Positions 8,323-17,941 of a stretch of 64,000 nt of DNA are shown piece by piece; within the stretch, counting starts at the first letter, position 1, and every line of letters begins with the position of its first letter. Position numbers and translations under genes: made by a program. The notes beneath the pieces are model-generated. The model worked only from the letters and a program-made list of their open reading frames with translations, searched no databases and was not told the origin of the DNA. The stretch comes from Flavobacterium limnophilum (GTDB taxonomy: Bacteria > Bacteroidota > Bacteroidia > Flavobacteriales > Flavobacteriaceae): positions 806,001 to 870,000 of the forward strand of contig NZ_CP114289.2 of the NCBI RefSeq assembly GCF_027111315.2, given 5' to 3'.

Positions 8323-11190
8323 TTATTTATCAGTTGTAACTCTAAAATCGAACCAAAGATTCATCGAAATGCCATCGTCGCCTTTTTTGATACGGATATT
8401 GGTGGCTTGACTTTCGGGACCTTGGTGTTCCAAAGGTTTGAAATCACGCATCGCTGGAATTTCATACATAAAGGAAATGTCTCCTTCTGGGAATGCCGGT
8501 TGCGGGTAACTTCCTGGGAAACCGTTCTTAGGCAAATCAGGAGTGAAGACTCTTAAAAATAAGTTCTCGGATTCGCTATAAACTTTGAATGATGATGCAC
8601 CCGCTTTTAAATTCGCACCTATAACATTGGCGTGATAGCCTTTGAATTCTGGATACACCAAATTTTCAAAACTTTCTCCTGTTATGGTTGTGTTATAGTC
8701 TTTTTCCCAAAAACCATAAGTTGTTCCCTTGATTCTGTTTTTCCAAACGTGATACGGACCTCTTCCAAACCATTTCATTCCCGTAACTCCTTTTTCAGGA
8801 AAACTGAACGTGATTCCAAAAGCACTGATTTTATCTTCGAAATAAGCGCCGTCAAAACCACCGGCATTCTCGGCATTTTTCAGTGCAATTAGTTCCATTT
8901 TAAATCTTCCGTCGGCTTCCATAATCCATTTAATGGAAGTCAATCCGCCTGTATAAGTTACGGTACAAACTGCTTTGTCGCCTTCTTGTGCTACTTGTAC
9001 GTCTTTCACTTTGGCTTTCATCCCCACAGGGCGAGGGCCATTGGTTAACGGAATTACCGAAGTCGTGTTTTTGACGGCAAGAATTTCACCCGTTGATTTA
9101 TCCAAAGTTACGCTGACATCGCTTCCTTTCAAAGTAATTTCGTTGCCATTTTGAACCACGGTAGCTTTTGCCTTGGTCGTTTTGGCAACCAAAAACTTGT
9201 TGGCATAAAACTTCGCTTTGTGAATAGGCCAAGTCCAAGTGTAAATTTCTTTTCCGTGGATGTCATTCGCCGTTATCGACAAAATATCGCCTTCGAAAAA
9301 ATTGGCTGGAACGGCAAATTTAATCTTGCGAGTTTCTCCGGGTTCAATGCTTGGAATCTCTATTTTACCTGAATTAATTGTTGCTGCAATCGTATCTGTG
9401 TTAAGAATATTGGCATCCGATTTCAGAACTTTATATTCCATTTTGCAGGAAGTCAGATTACTGAAAAGATAATCATTGGTAATCAAAAATGAGCCGTCAA
9501 AACTATCGCCAATTTGTTTTGGTGCAAATTGAATCGGAGCCCAAACTTCTTTTACGGTGTAATAACTGCCTTCTTTTTCGCGATGTGGTCCCAGAATTCC
9601 ATCAGCAGCGAGAGAACCTTTGGAATCAAATTTGGTTTCTCCCTTCCAATCCGAACGGAAAACAGCTTCGTCGAGCATTGCCCACATAAATCCACCTGCA
9701 AACAATGGACTTTGCTTGTAACGCGTCCAAAAATCTTCCAAGGCTGCTCCGTGACCGTTATCGTAAGTTCCGTGCATAAATTCGGTGGGAAAAAATACGT
9801 TTTCTCCTTGATTGAAACGGTGCATTCCTGTTAAATAAGTAGGGTAGTGGTGCGTATCCCAACCGTTGAAATCAGCCCAAGGATGAATAACAATTCTTTT
9901 TTGAGGATCGTTGTCTTCAAAAACTTTGTCCACATTGTAATTCCAACCGCCTTCGTTTCCGTTGTCCCAAATAATCACCGATGGATGGTTCACATCACGA
10001 ACAACCGTTTCGGTAACTAATTTAGTTCCTAATTTGGTGTCATACGAATTTTGCCAACCCGCCAATTCGTTCAAGACAAAAATACCCAAGGAATCGCAAA
10101 CTTCCAAGAAATGCTCGTCCGGCGGATAGTGACCTCGCACTGCATTCATATTCATATCCTTCAATAAATTTCCGTCCAATATGCTGATGCGTTTGCTAGT
10201 GCTGCGACCGCCCTCTGGCCAAAAGGAATGACGATTGATTCCTTTCATTATAATTTTGGTGCCGTTTACATAGATTCCGTCTTTCTTTTTGAACTCCAAA
10301 GTTCGGAAACCAATTCTTTTTTCTACTTTATGAATGGCAGTTCCGTTTTGTTTTAACACCAATTCCAAATCGTATAAATTAGGCGTTTCGGTATTCCAAG
10401 GTTTTACGTTTTTCCATTGGGCAGCAATAATTTCTTTGGTGCTTTTCGCTTTTATTGGAAAAGAAAAAGTTTCGAATTTTTCGCCATCCAAACCTCTTAA
10501 AGTCGCTTCGACAGTGGTGTTTTTAGTAATATTTTTAAGATTCATATCAACAGTGATCGAACCATCCATTTTTGGATTTACCGCAATATGCTGAATTTGT
10601 GTTTTTGGGGAAACCTCCAACCAAACCGGACGATAAATCCCGCCAAACAACCACCAATCGGTTTTGCGTTCGGCAGCATTTACAGAATTGTTACTGGAAT
10701 GTTTCCAAACGTGGACTTCCAAAATATTTTTGCTTCCAAAGTTTAAAAGCGAAGTAATATCATACTTGAATTCATAAAAACCACCTTGATGAATTTCTCC
10801 GGCCAATTTTCCGTTGACTTTCACTTCGGTATCTGTCATTGCACCGCCAAAAGCGATTACGACATCTTTACCTTTATAATCGGCAGGAATTTCAAATTCG
10901 TATTTGTACAAACCTTCTTCTTTGCTGGGTTCTTTTTGGTTCAATTCTTTGTACCATCGACCATACGTGTATTCGCCAAAACCTTCCAATTCCCATTGCG
11001 AAGGAACATTAATTTTCGACCAAGTTTTGCTGTTGTTGCCGTCGGTGCAATAGAAATCCCATTTTACGGGATGTTCAAAATCTTTTCCGGAAAGATATAT
11101 TTTATCGGTTTGTTGTGCAAAACCGTTTAGCGCAGAAAATGTAGTAAGCGCAACAATAGCAAGGATTAGAAAGTTTTTTTTAAGTAACAT
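8323..11190 (-). CDS. GH2 family beta-galactosidase-like enzyme
   Basis: I chose the ATG at 11190 (955 residues) because it directly precedes a good signal peptide (LLKKNFLILAIVA to GFAQ). The longer frame from 11250 would overlap the upstream gene and bury that signal. The order is a sugar-binding domain, an immunoglobulin-like domain, a TIM barrel, and a C-terminal small beta-galactosidase-type domain around WFGRGPYHVWKNR. WDNGNEGGWNYN carries the acid/base glutamate, and PTEFMHGT fits the nucleophile. GH2 also includes glucuronidases and arabinosidases, so beta-galactosidase is the most likely but not the only activity. Trimming galactan side chains of rhamnogalacturonan I would fit the locus. 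Confidence 0.85.
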   Translation of the reverse strand: MLLKKNFLILAIVALTTFSALNGFAQQTDKIYLSGKDFEHPVKWDFYCTDGNNSKTWSKINVPSQWELEGFGEYTYGRWYKELNQKEPSKEEGLYKYEFEIPADYKGKDVVIAFGGAMTDTEVKVNGKLAGEIHQGGFYEFKYDITSLLNFGSKNILEVHVWKHSSNNSVNAAERKTDWWLFGGIYRPVWLEVSPKTQIQHIAVNPKMDGSITVDMNLKNITKNTTVEATLRGLDGEKFETFSFPIKAKSTKEIIAAQWKNVKPWNTETPNLYDLELVLKQNGTAIHKVEKRIGFRTLEFKKKDGIYVNGTKIIMKGINRHSFWPEGGRSTSKRISILDGNLLKDMNMNAVRGHYPPDEHFLEVCDSLGIFVLNELAGWQNSYDTKLGTKLVTETVVRDVNHPSVIIWDNGNEGGWNYNVDKVFEDNDPQKRIVIHPWADFNGWDTHHYPTYLTGMHRFNQGENVFFPTEFMHGTYDNGHGAALEDFWTRYKQSPLFAGGFMWAMLDEAVFRSDWKGETKFDSKGSLAADGILGPHREKEGSYYTVKEVWAPIQFAPKQIGDSFDGSFLITNDYLFSNLTSCKMEYKVLKSDANILNTDTIAATINSGKIEIPSIEPGETRKIKFAVPANFFEGDILSITANDIHGKEIYTWTWPIHKAKFYANKFLVAKTTKAKATVVQNGNEITLKGSDVSVTLDKSTGEILAVKNTTSVIPLTNGPRPVGMKAKVKDVQVAQEGDKAVCTVTYTGGLTSIKWIMEADGRFKMELIALKNAENAGGFDGAYFEDKISAFGITFSFPEKGVTGMKWFGRGPYHVWKNRIKGTTYGFWEKDYNTTITGESFENLVYPEFKGYHANVIGANLKAGASSFKVYSESENLFLRVFTPDLPKNGFPGSYPQPAFPEGDISFMYEIPAMRDFKPLEHQGPESQATNIRIKKGDDGISMNLWFDFRVTTDK

Positions 11191-11212
11191 AATTGGATTT
11201 TTCAAAGGAGAT

Positions 11213-12592
11213 TTAATTACCGTCGGGTTTTGCGATTTCAAAGCGAACACTCATCGGAAGTGTCCAATTTGAAAAATAATTGGGTTTTGTTGGATCGTAA
11301 GCCGGAGTTTCCTTGCTGATGTTCTTTTTCAAAGGAAGGTCAAGATCACGAATGCCTTTTATCACACAAAGGGCAATTTCGTTGGCACCAAAACTATTGA
11401 AATGGGTATTGTCTTCCAATGCTTTTTCCTGTCCCGGAAAAGTATTGGCTGGATAATGTACCAAAGCATTTTTGGAAGCCTCAACACCCCATTTTTCGTA
11501 CAATACGGTAGTGATTTGGGTAATATCGATAAGCGGGACATTCATTTTTTTGGCAACCGCTCGCATAGCATCTGGGAAATTGCCGTGTGTTGGTTTTAAA
11601 GTTCCGTCGGGATTAAAAGCGCGGCGTTGCGTTGGCGTAACCAAAACTGGAATAGCTCCTTTATTTCGGGCCGTTTCAACGTATTCGGCTAAATATTTCG
11701 AGTACGATTCCCAAGCGGTGTTTTCTGGGCCTTTTAATTTTTCGTCGTTATGGGCAAATTCAACAAACAGATAATCGTCTGGTTTTAGCAAAGAATTTAT
11801 TTTTTTCAAACGATTACTGCTTTTAAAAGAACTCAAAGCCGAACCTGAAACGGCATAATTGGCAACGACAACATTCTCATCAAAATAGTTGGTGATAAAT
11901 TGTCCCCAAGAAGCCCAAGGCTCCACATCTTGGTCGGTAACGGTCGAATCTCCGGCCAAATAAATCACCGGAATGGTCGTTACAGGAGTTATTTTTATGC
12001 TTTGGATATTGGCAACGCCCAAAAATTCGAGGGTTAGTTTATCGTCCCAATTGAAAACGGTTAAATCCCTGTCTTTAAGACTGATTTTGGAAGTGGCATC
12101 AATTTTTGGGTTTCTAATATTGACATTGAAAGTTTTGGAAACTTGACTTCCTTTTTTAACGGAAAATTGATCCAGCATCAGCCTTCTGGATTCTGCTTTT
12201 ATGGTAACATTGGAGTCTTTTTCGTTGCTTCCGATAGTTATTTCAACGCTGTAATTCCCTTCGGGTACGGCTACTGAAAAATAGGTTGGTTTTTCAGTAT
12301 AAAAGCCTTTAGGAGCAATTTTTACATTCGATACAGAGCCAAAATCAAACCCATATCCTGTACTTGGAGTATAAAGCAGGGGTGTTTTGATTGCTGTTCC
12401 TTTCGTAGGTTTTAAGGTGGTGCCAAAAGAAAACAACATGTAATTTTCCTTGTTTTCAGAAGCTTTTTGAGGATTTGCTTTTGCTGAAGAACGTTCCAGA
12501 TTTTTTAAAATACTTTTAGTATGCATGGCAAAAAAAGCACTAGGCATAAAAAGTAAAAAAACGACTAATAGGAGTATTTTAATTTTTACCAA
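11213..12592 (-). CDS. CE12 rhamnogalacturonan acetylesterase with N-terminal beta-sandwich
   Basis: This 459-residue protein probably starts at TTG 12592, because only this start gives a complete signal peptide (VKIKILLLVVFLLF to FFA). The next ATG (12547) falls inside the hydrophobic core. An N-terminal domain (about 50-200) with FSFGTTLKP and FDFGS resembles the galactose-binding-like module often ahead of CE12. The SGNH domain follows, with YLAGDSTVTDQD, EFAHNDEK and DNTHFN as catalytic blocks. It deacetylates rhamnogalacturonan. It is the first gene of the minus-strand series, and the 522-bp gap upstream should hold the promoter, where TATCCTGTA at 12653-12661 also occurs upstream of the PL4 gene (2213-2221). 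Confidence 0.82.
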   Translation of the reverse strand: MVKIKILLLVVFLLFMPSAFFAMHTKSILKNLERSSAKANPQKASENKENYMLFSFGTTLKPTKGTAIKTPLLYTPSTGYGFDFGSVSNVKIAPKGFYTEKPTYFSVAVPEGNYSVEITIGSNEKDSNVTIKAESRRLMLDQFSVKKGSQVSKTFNVNIRNPKIDATSKISLKDRDLTVFNWDDKLTLEFLGVANIQSIKITPVTTIPVIYLAGDSTVTDQDVEPWASWGQFITNYFDENVVVANYAVSGSALSSFKSSNRLKKINSLLKPDDYLFVEFAHNDEKLKGPENTAWESYSKYLAEYVETARNKGAIPVLVTPTQRRAFNPDGTLKPTHGNFPDAMRAVAKKMNVPLIDITQITTVLYEKWGVEASKNALVHYPANTFPGQEKALEDNTHFNSFGANEIALCVIKGIRDLDLPLKKNISKETPAYDPTKPNYFSNWTLPMSVRFEIAKPDGN

Positions 12593-12828
12593 TTTGTTTG
12601 TGAAATTTTAATTTAATAGATTTCCAAAACTAACAGTTCCATTTTAATATACTATCCTGTACTATGTGGTTAAAATGCCTTAACTTAGTGGTATTAGGGT
12701 CGATTTTTTAAATTCTATTTGAATTCAATATTTTGTGGCCGTTTTTAGTACTAAACTTTGGGTTTAAAACTATATGAATTGCTTTAGCTTATAATTATTC
12801 GTTGAACCGAAGTATAAACGTCCTTTGA

Positions 12829-12909
12829 CTAACGAATGGAAAAGAATATCCTAGTTATTCAGCTGTAAGTATTGGGAACACTTGGACTAAAGATGTTTTT
12901 GTGATGTAA
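12829..12909 (+). pseudogene. possible decayed C-terminal tail, plus strand
   Basis: The 522-bp gap 12593-13114 has no intact gene. On the plus strand an open frame without a start codon ends with YSAVSIGNTWTKDVFVM and a stop at 12907. If one frameshift is allowed near 12830, the frame continues upstream as LFVEPKYKRPLTN. The composition looks like a real protein end rather than random AT-rich translation. I do not recognise the family. Confidence 0.3.
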
Positions 12910-12912
12910 AAT

Positions 12913-13050
12913 TCAAACACCTTCATGCTCTAATAATTCTTCTTGTTTTGGTTTTTCTAAATTCACAATAATGGCAAATGCGCTTAAAATAGACAATTGC
13001 TGTAGGAATTGCTGCTTTTTCAAAAAAGCGATACTTGGTTTATAATAAGA
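12913..13050 (-). pseudogene. possible decayed C-terminal tail, minus strand
   Basis: A 45-codon open frame without an ATG reads towards a stop at 12913-12915. It includes LKKQQFLQQLSILSAF and ends EKPKQEELLEHEGV, which has protein-like composition. It faces the plus-strand tail ending at 12909, as if two convergent genes had lost their 5' parts. An internal TTG could start a short peptide, but a gene relic seems more likely. The rest of the gap, 13051-13114, holds nothing I can name. Confidence 0.3.
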
Positions 13051-13114
13051 TTATAGGTTCACGGAAACCACTCAAACGGGTGTTTTTTTATTTTTTTTAA
13101 TACTTTTCGAGACA

Positions 13115-16100
13115 TTATCCTTGTTTTTTTCTTAAATAATCTGAAGGAGATATTTTGTAGTATTCTTTAAAGCAAGTACTGAAATATCCGGCACCATTAA
13201 ATCCAACTTTATAGGCAATATTTGCAATATCAGTTTCACCGGCATCCAAAAATTGTTTGGCTCTTTTTATGCGCATATTGCTGACAAATTCTACAGGAGT
13301 AATGTTGGTAAGGCTTTTGAATTTTCTGTTGAAGGTTACCCTTGACATATTCAATGCGTTTGCAATAACATCTATGTTGAATTTGGAATCGGTTAAACCA
13401 TTTTCTACTATCGCTATAATGTCCTTCAAGAATTGTTGGTCTTTAGTTGTGATGACTATTTCACAAGGTTCTAATGCAATTGTTTTTGCATTGGTTTGTA
13501 AACCTTCAAAAATTTTCTTTCTCTGCTTGATTAAATTTTCAATGGAAGCCAATAGAAAATCGGTATCGAAAGGTTTTGTAATATAATAATCGGCTCCATA
13601 ATTCAACCCTTCAATTTTACTTTCGACAGATGATTTTGCCGTTAATAAAATTACTGGAATATGGCTGGTTTCTGTTGTGTTTTTGAGTGCATCAAGTAAT
13701 TCGATACCATCCATTTCCGGCATCATGATATCGCTAATAATTAAATCCGGAAGTTTATTTGAGGCTATTTCCAACCCTTCTTTTCCGTTTTCGGCTTCTA
13801 ATATGCGGTAAAAACGTTGCAGTTGACTTTTTAGAAACCCCCTTAATTCATGATTGTCTTCAACGATAAGAACCACGGGGAAGTGGGTGTTATTTTGTGC
13901 TATTTGATTTTCGATATTATGTCGGTCAACAATAGGATGCTTTTTTAATTTTTCGCCCTCTAAGTTTAACTTATAACTCTTGTCTTGAAAAATTTCGTTG
14001 TTTAAATCTATTTCTATGGCAACGGTAAGGCCTCCACTGTCGTTATTTATGGCATAGATAGTGCCTTGGTGCAACTTCACGTATTCTTTGCAAAGTGCCA
14101 GGCCAATCCCGGTTCCCACATTTTTGTGTTTGCCGGTATTTGTTTCATAATAAAGTTTAAAGATGTCTTCGAGCTTATTTTTATCAACACCAGATCCTTG
14201 ATCCGTAACATTGATTTTTAATAAGTTGTCATTTTCTACTTTGAGTTCTACCGTGATGACACTATTGTTGGGCGAAAATTTAATGGCATTGGAAAGTAAA
14301 TTATAGACAATAATATCCATTTTTTCCTTGTCCAGATTTACGGTGAGGGTTTCAGCATTGGATTGTGTTTTAATTTTTATATTTTTTTCACGTGCTGTCT
14401 GTGAAAACAAGGCCGTTATTTCATTTATGAATGAAACCAGTTCTAGAGGTTGAATATGAAGTTCTTCATTTCCGCTTTGGGCTTTTCTAAAATCAAGCAA
14501 CTGATTGACAAAACGTACCAAGCGGTTAGTGTTTTTGCGCACTGTTTCTATATATTCACTGCCCAAGGGACTTAATTTTTCGGTTTTGGCAATTTCATTT
14601 ATTGGGTTGACAATCAAGGTGAGGGGAGTCCTTAATTCATGGGAAATATTGGTAAAAAAACTCAATTTCAACTCGGTCATTTTTTGTTCTACAACCACTT
14701 CGTTTCGCAGCCGAATCATGGAATAGACTATTCTCCTTGTGAAATCCAGTAAAACAAGAATGAGAATGGCATATAAAAAATAGGCCAGATTGGTTTTCCA
14801 AAATGGAGGTGTAATGGTAAAAGATAAATTCTTTTGGGGAATATTGGTGTACAATTCCCTGTTTAGACATTTTACTTCGAACTGGTAATCTCCGGGTGGT
14901 AAATTTGTAAATGTTGCTTTTTTCTGGTTTTTTACCTGATGCCAAGTGTCGTCAAGACCTTTTAATCGGTAGGCATACAATTGTTTGTTGTTCGATCTAT
15001 AATCCAAGACCGTGTAATAAATGCTGATGGTGTTCTCGGTATAATCCAACTCGATGTCGTTGTTGTAATTGATACCCAAGGTCAAAGGGAATTCTGCAGA
15101 CTTGACATTTGAATTTTTATTGTTGATTTCAAAACTGGTAAAAACCATTTTCGCGGTATTTTTTTGGTTTTCTACTTTCTTTGGATTGAAAGTCAAGTAA
15201 CCATTTCTACAGCCAAAAATCAAATTGCCGTTGGGTTGTTTTAAACCTGTCGATTCTGAAAATCCAGTTTTGAGCAAACCGTCATAGGAATCATAATTTC
15301 GAAAGGCATGATTCCGTAAATTAAATTTTGAAATACCATTTTCAGTTGCCAGCCATAAATTTTTTTCATCGTCTTCTACCATGCTCAGGATGAAATCACT
15401 AGGCAAACCGTTGTCTTTCGTGAAGTTTCTAAATTTTAAACGATTGCCTTTTGTTTCAATAGCCAAATCGAGTCCGCCACCGGCTGTCGAAAGCCACATT
15501 TTATCTTCGGAATCCTTGTAAATAAACAACACATCATTACTTCCCAAGCTGAATTTGTCACTGGAAATCTTTTCATGTCTTGAAAATTTTATTTTGTCGG
15601 GATTGTAATTGTCGGGATTGAATGTTACCAATCCATTGGTTGTTGCCACCCAGATTTCACCTTTATGGCCTTCTGCCAAATATCTTACCTTGCTGGATTG
15701 TATAGCCGGATAATTTTTGAATTGGTGTATAAAATTAAATTCGCCCTGATTTTCTTCCAACAAATTGATGCCATTGCCATAGGTACCTATCCAAATACGT
15801 CCTTTTCTGTCTTCTAAAATAGAATAGATTTGGTTACTGCTGATGCTCTTGGGGTTCTTTTCGTCAGCTTTGAATTGCTTTAAAACATATTGTGAATTTT
15901 GGGCATTGACAGGAATCGCTTTATACAAACCTTCCCCTTTTGTTCCTAGCCAGACGTTTCCTTTTGCGTCCCCAATGATGGAGTAAACATCACCAATTTC
16001 ACCCGTTTTGTAATTTTCGAACAGGTTTTTTAATTCTTGATTATTTTGGTAAACCTTCAATTTTCCTGCTTTGGACGCCACCCATAATCTGTTTGCTTTA

Positions 16101-17461
16101 TCGGTATAAACTGCCCTGATTTCATTTTCAGATTTATTTTTGGCGCCAGGAACTATAAGGGTTTGTTGAAAAATATCTTTTTGAAAGATAATTTTATTAA
16201 GACCTCTGTCATTGGAGCAAATCCAAAGAATTCCTGAAGGATCAAAATACAAACTGGAAAGGATGTTTGAAAATTTCTGGTTTTCATCTCCCGGTTTATT
16301 AAAAAAGTAATCCAATGTTTTGGTTTTGGAATTGTAATATCCAAAACCACCCCCTTTTAGTTTTATCCAAACCCTGTGAAAATTGTCTTCTATAAAACCG
16401 AAACTATGTTTCAGGTCTAAAAAAGTGATATCCGTTTGTTGAGAAAAAAAACGAACACTTTTTTCCTGTGGATTTACCATAAAAACCCCGTGTTTTTCGG
16501 GTTCAATCCATAACAAGCCTTGTTTGTCCTGATAAATTTTGTATATCGGCAAATCGGAAATTTTAAGTATCGACTCTTTTTTTAAAGTTGTTGCATTAAA
16601 AGTAACCAACTCTCCCGCAGCAGTGGAAATGAACAATAAATTGTTGTTTTTCGATTTTATTATTGAGTTTATGGTTTTAGTGGCGATAGCTGTTTTCCGG
16701 TAATTTTTATGAATTTTATTGTAACAAATTAACGCCCCGTCCTCGGTTCCAAACCAAGCATTGTCTTCTTGAATGAAGATACATTTTACATTGCTGTTTT
16801 TTACTATGTTTTTGCCCTGAAATCCCTGATTTCTAGATTGGGTTATATGATCTAATCCTTTGTCGGAACCAACCCAAACAGAATCGTCTTGGTCTTTAAA
16901 TACAAAATTTAAATTATTGGAAGTTATCGATAAATTATTTTTTGAATTTTGTTTGAAATGACTGATTTTAATCTGGCCATCGGGCTTTTTTTGTGTTAGA
17001 AAAATACCTTTGTCAACAGTAGTCAACCAAACATTACCGTCATTGGCTGGAATAATATTGTCAAATTCAATTTTAGTGGTTCCCAGAATTTTTGCGACTG
17101 AAAGAAATTCTTCGGTGCTTTTGTCGAATCTATAAATCTGCTGGTCATAGGCTTTAAGCCATATATATCCAGAGGCATCTTCCTTGATTAAGGCAATGCG
17201 ATTGTTGCCCAGACTACTGTTGTCGCCAGCGGTTGCTTTATACGTGATGAAATTTTTGCCGTCAAACCTATTAATGCCATCCCATGTGGCAAACCACATA
17301 AACCCTTCTTTATCTTTTAATATATGTGCAATGGCGTCATGGGAAAGTCCATCCTCTGTAGAGTAATTTTCTATTTTGCATTTTATTTGTGCCGTTAATT
17401 CATTTATGGGAATAATAAATAAAAGTGCAATTAAAAATTTAATCAGTAGAAGTTTTTTCAT
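13115..17461 (-). CDS. hybrid two-component system regulator (HTCS)
   Basis: This is a 1448-residue single-chain sensor and transcription factor. I chose ATG 17461, which starts the signal peptide KKLLLIKFLIALLF, over TTG 17467. The order is two periplasmic beta-propellers built of WIGT/WLAT-type repeats (to about 760), a Y_Y_Y domain, a membrane segment near NLAYFLYAILILVLLDF, a HisKA domain with NISHELRTPLT (His about 941), an ATPase domain with NAIKFSPNN and GTGIGLALC, a receiver with ISDIMMPEMDG (Asp about 1244), and an AraC-type helix-turn-helix. Such proteins sense oligosaccharides released by surface enzymes and switch on the linked degradation genes. It is divergent from the pectinesterase gene, so it probably controls both flanking gene sets. 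Confidence 0.95.
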   Translation of the reverse strand: MKKLLLIKFLIALLFIIPINELTAQIKCKIENYSTEDGLSHDAIAHILKDKEGFMWFATWDGINRFDGKNFITYKATAGDNSSLGNNRIALIKEDASGYIWLKAYDQQIYRFDKSTEEFLSVAKILGTTKIEFDNIIPANDGNVWLTTVDKGIFLTQKKPDGQIKISHFKQNSKNNLSITSNNLNFVFKDQDDSVWVGSDKGLDHITQSRNQGFQGKNIVKNSNVKCIFIQEDNAWFGTEDGALICYNKIHKNYRKTAIATKTINSIIKSKNNNLLFISTAAGELVTFNATTLKKESILKISDLPIYKIYQDKQGLLWIEPEKHGVFMVNPQEKSVRFFSQQTDITFLDLKHSFGFIEDNFHRVWIKLKGGGFGYYNSKTKTLDYFFNKPGDENQKFSNILSSLYFDPSGILWICSNDRGLNKIIFQKDIFQQTLIVPGAKNKSENEIRAVYTDKANRLWVASKAGKLKVYQNNQELKNLFENYKTGEIGDVYSIIGDAKGNVWLGTKGEGLYKAIPVNAQNSQYVLKQFKADEKNPKSISSNQIYSILEDRKGRIWIGTYGNGINLLEENQGEFNFIHQFKNYPAIQSSKVRYLAEGHKGEIWVATTNGLVTFNPDNYNPDKIKFSRHEKISSDKFSLGSNDVLFIYKDSEDKMWLSTAGGGLDLAIETKGNRLKFRNFTKDNGLPSDFILSMVEDDEKNLWLATENGISKFNLRNHAFRNYDSYDGLLKTGFSESTGLKQPNGNLIFGCRNGYLTFNPKKVENQKNTAKMVFTSFEINNKNSNVKSAEFPLTLGINYNNDIELDYTENTISIYYTVLDYRSNNKQLYAYRLKGLDDTWHQVKNQKKATFTNLPPGDYQFEVKCLNRELYTNIPQKNLSFTITPPFWKTNLAYFLYAILILVLLDFTRRIVYSMIRLRNEVVVEQKMTELKLSFFTNISHELRTPLTLIVNPINEIAKTEKLSPLGSEYIETVRKNTNRLVRFVNQLLDFRKAQSGNEELHIQPLELVSFINEITALFSQTAREKNIKIKTQSNAETLTVNLDKEKMDIIVYNLLSNAIKFSPNNSVITVELKVENDNLLKINVTDQGSGVDKNKLEDIFKLYYETNTGKHKNVGTGIGLALCKEYVKLHQGTIYAINNDSGGLTVAIEIDLNNEIFQDKSYKLNLEGEKLKKHPIVDRHNIENQIAQNNTHFPVVLIVEDNHELRGFLKSQLQRFYRILEAENGKEGLEIASNKLPDLIISDIMMPEMDGIELLDALKNTTETSHIPVILLTAKSSVESKIEGLNYGADYYITKPFDTDFLLASIENLIKQRKKIFEGLQTNAKTIALEPCEIVITTKDQQFLKDIIAIVENGLTDSKFNIDVIANALNMSRVTFNRKFKSLTNITPVEFVSNMRIKRAKQFLDAGETDIANIAYKVGFNGAGYFSTCFKEYYKISPSDYLRKKQG

Positions 17462-17808
17462 TAGCAATTCTGGTTTTTAATTTTAGTTCAGGAACTTATT
17501 TTTTATAAATATATAAATAAACGAATCAAATTTATTCCAAAAATTTAATTGTACTCTCCAAATTAAAGAAACATCGAGTTTTGTAACCATTTAAACTCAA
17601 AAGAAGGAATAAAACTAATTGTCTGTTTACATCGAAACAGAAATCACTTTATTGGAATTTGGTTATCATTTTAGTAATTTTTTAGTTAATAAATAATCGT
17701 TTTAATGATTGTGCTTTCTTTATTTTATGTAGAGCTTTAAAATGAATAGTGTATAAAATAAATACAAATAAAATGAATTTGTTAGTGATGAAGGCAATAA
17801 ATAGGGGT

Positions 17809-17876
17809 AATGACCAAAAAATTGAAGTAAATGACCAAAATTTTAAAGTCATTATTATTTTATTGAAATATTTTTG
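17809..17876 (+). promoter_or_regulatory. direct-repeat activator site and -7 element before pectinesterase
   Basis: AATGACCAAAA occurs at 17809-17819 and again at 17830-17840, exactly 21 bp apart, so on the same face of the helix. A TATTTTTG -7 candidate lies at 17869-17876, and the gene starts at 17942. Two direct repeats two turns apart upstream of a promoter is the arrangement expected for an AraC-type activator such as the HTCS DNA-binding domain. The remainder of the 480-bp divergent gap (17462-17941) is AT-rich with no credible gene. Confidence 0.5.
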
Positions 17877-17941
17877 ATGCGAAGTATAATCATTAATTAA
17901 AACCAATTATTTAATACTATAACTAACTAACCAACCTTTTT

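Noticed and set aside
11190..11250. Upstream start for the GH2 gene at 11250
   Set aside because: It would overlap the previous gene and place extra residues ahead of the signal peptide.
17682..17906. 74-codon minus-strand open frame in the HTCS/pectinesterase gap
   Set aside because: It starts with a non-ATG codon, has a low-complexity AT-driven composition and covers the probable promoter and repeats.
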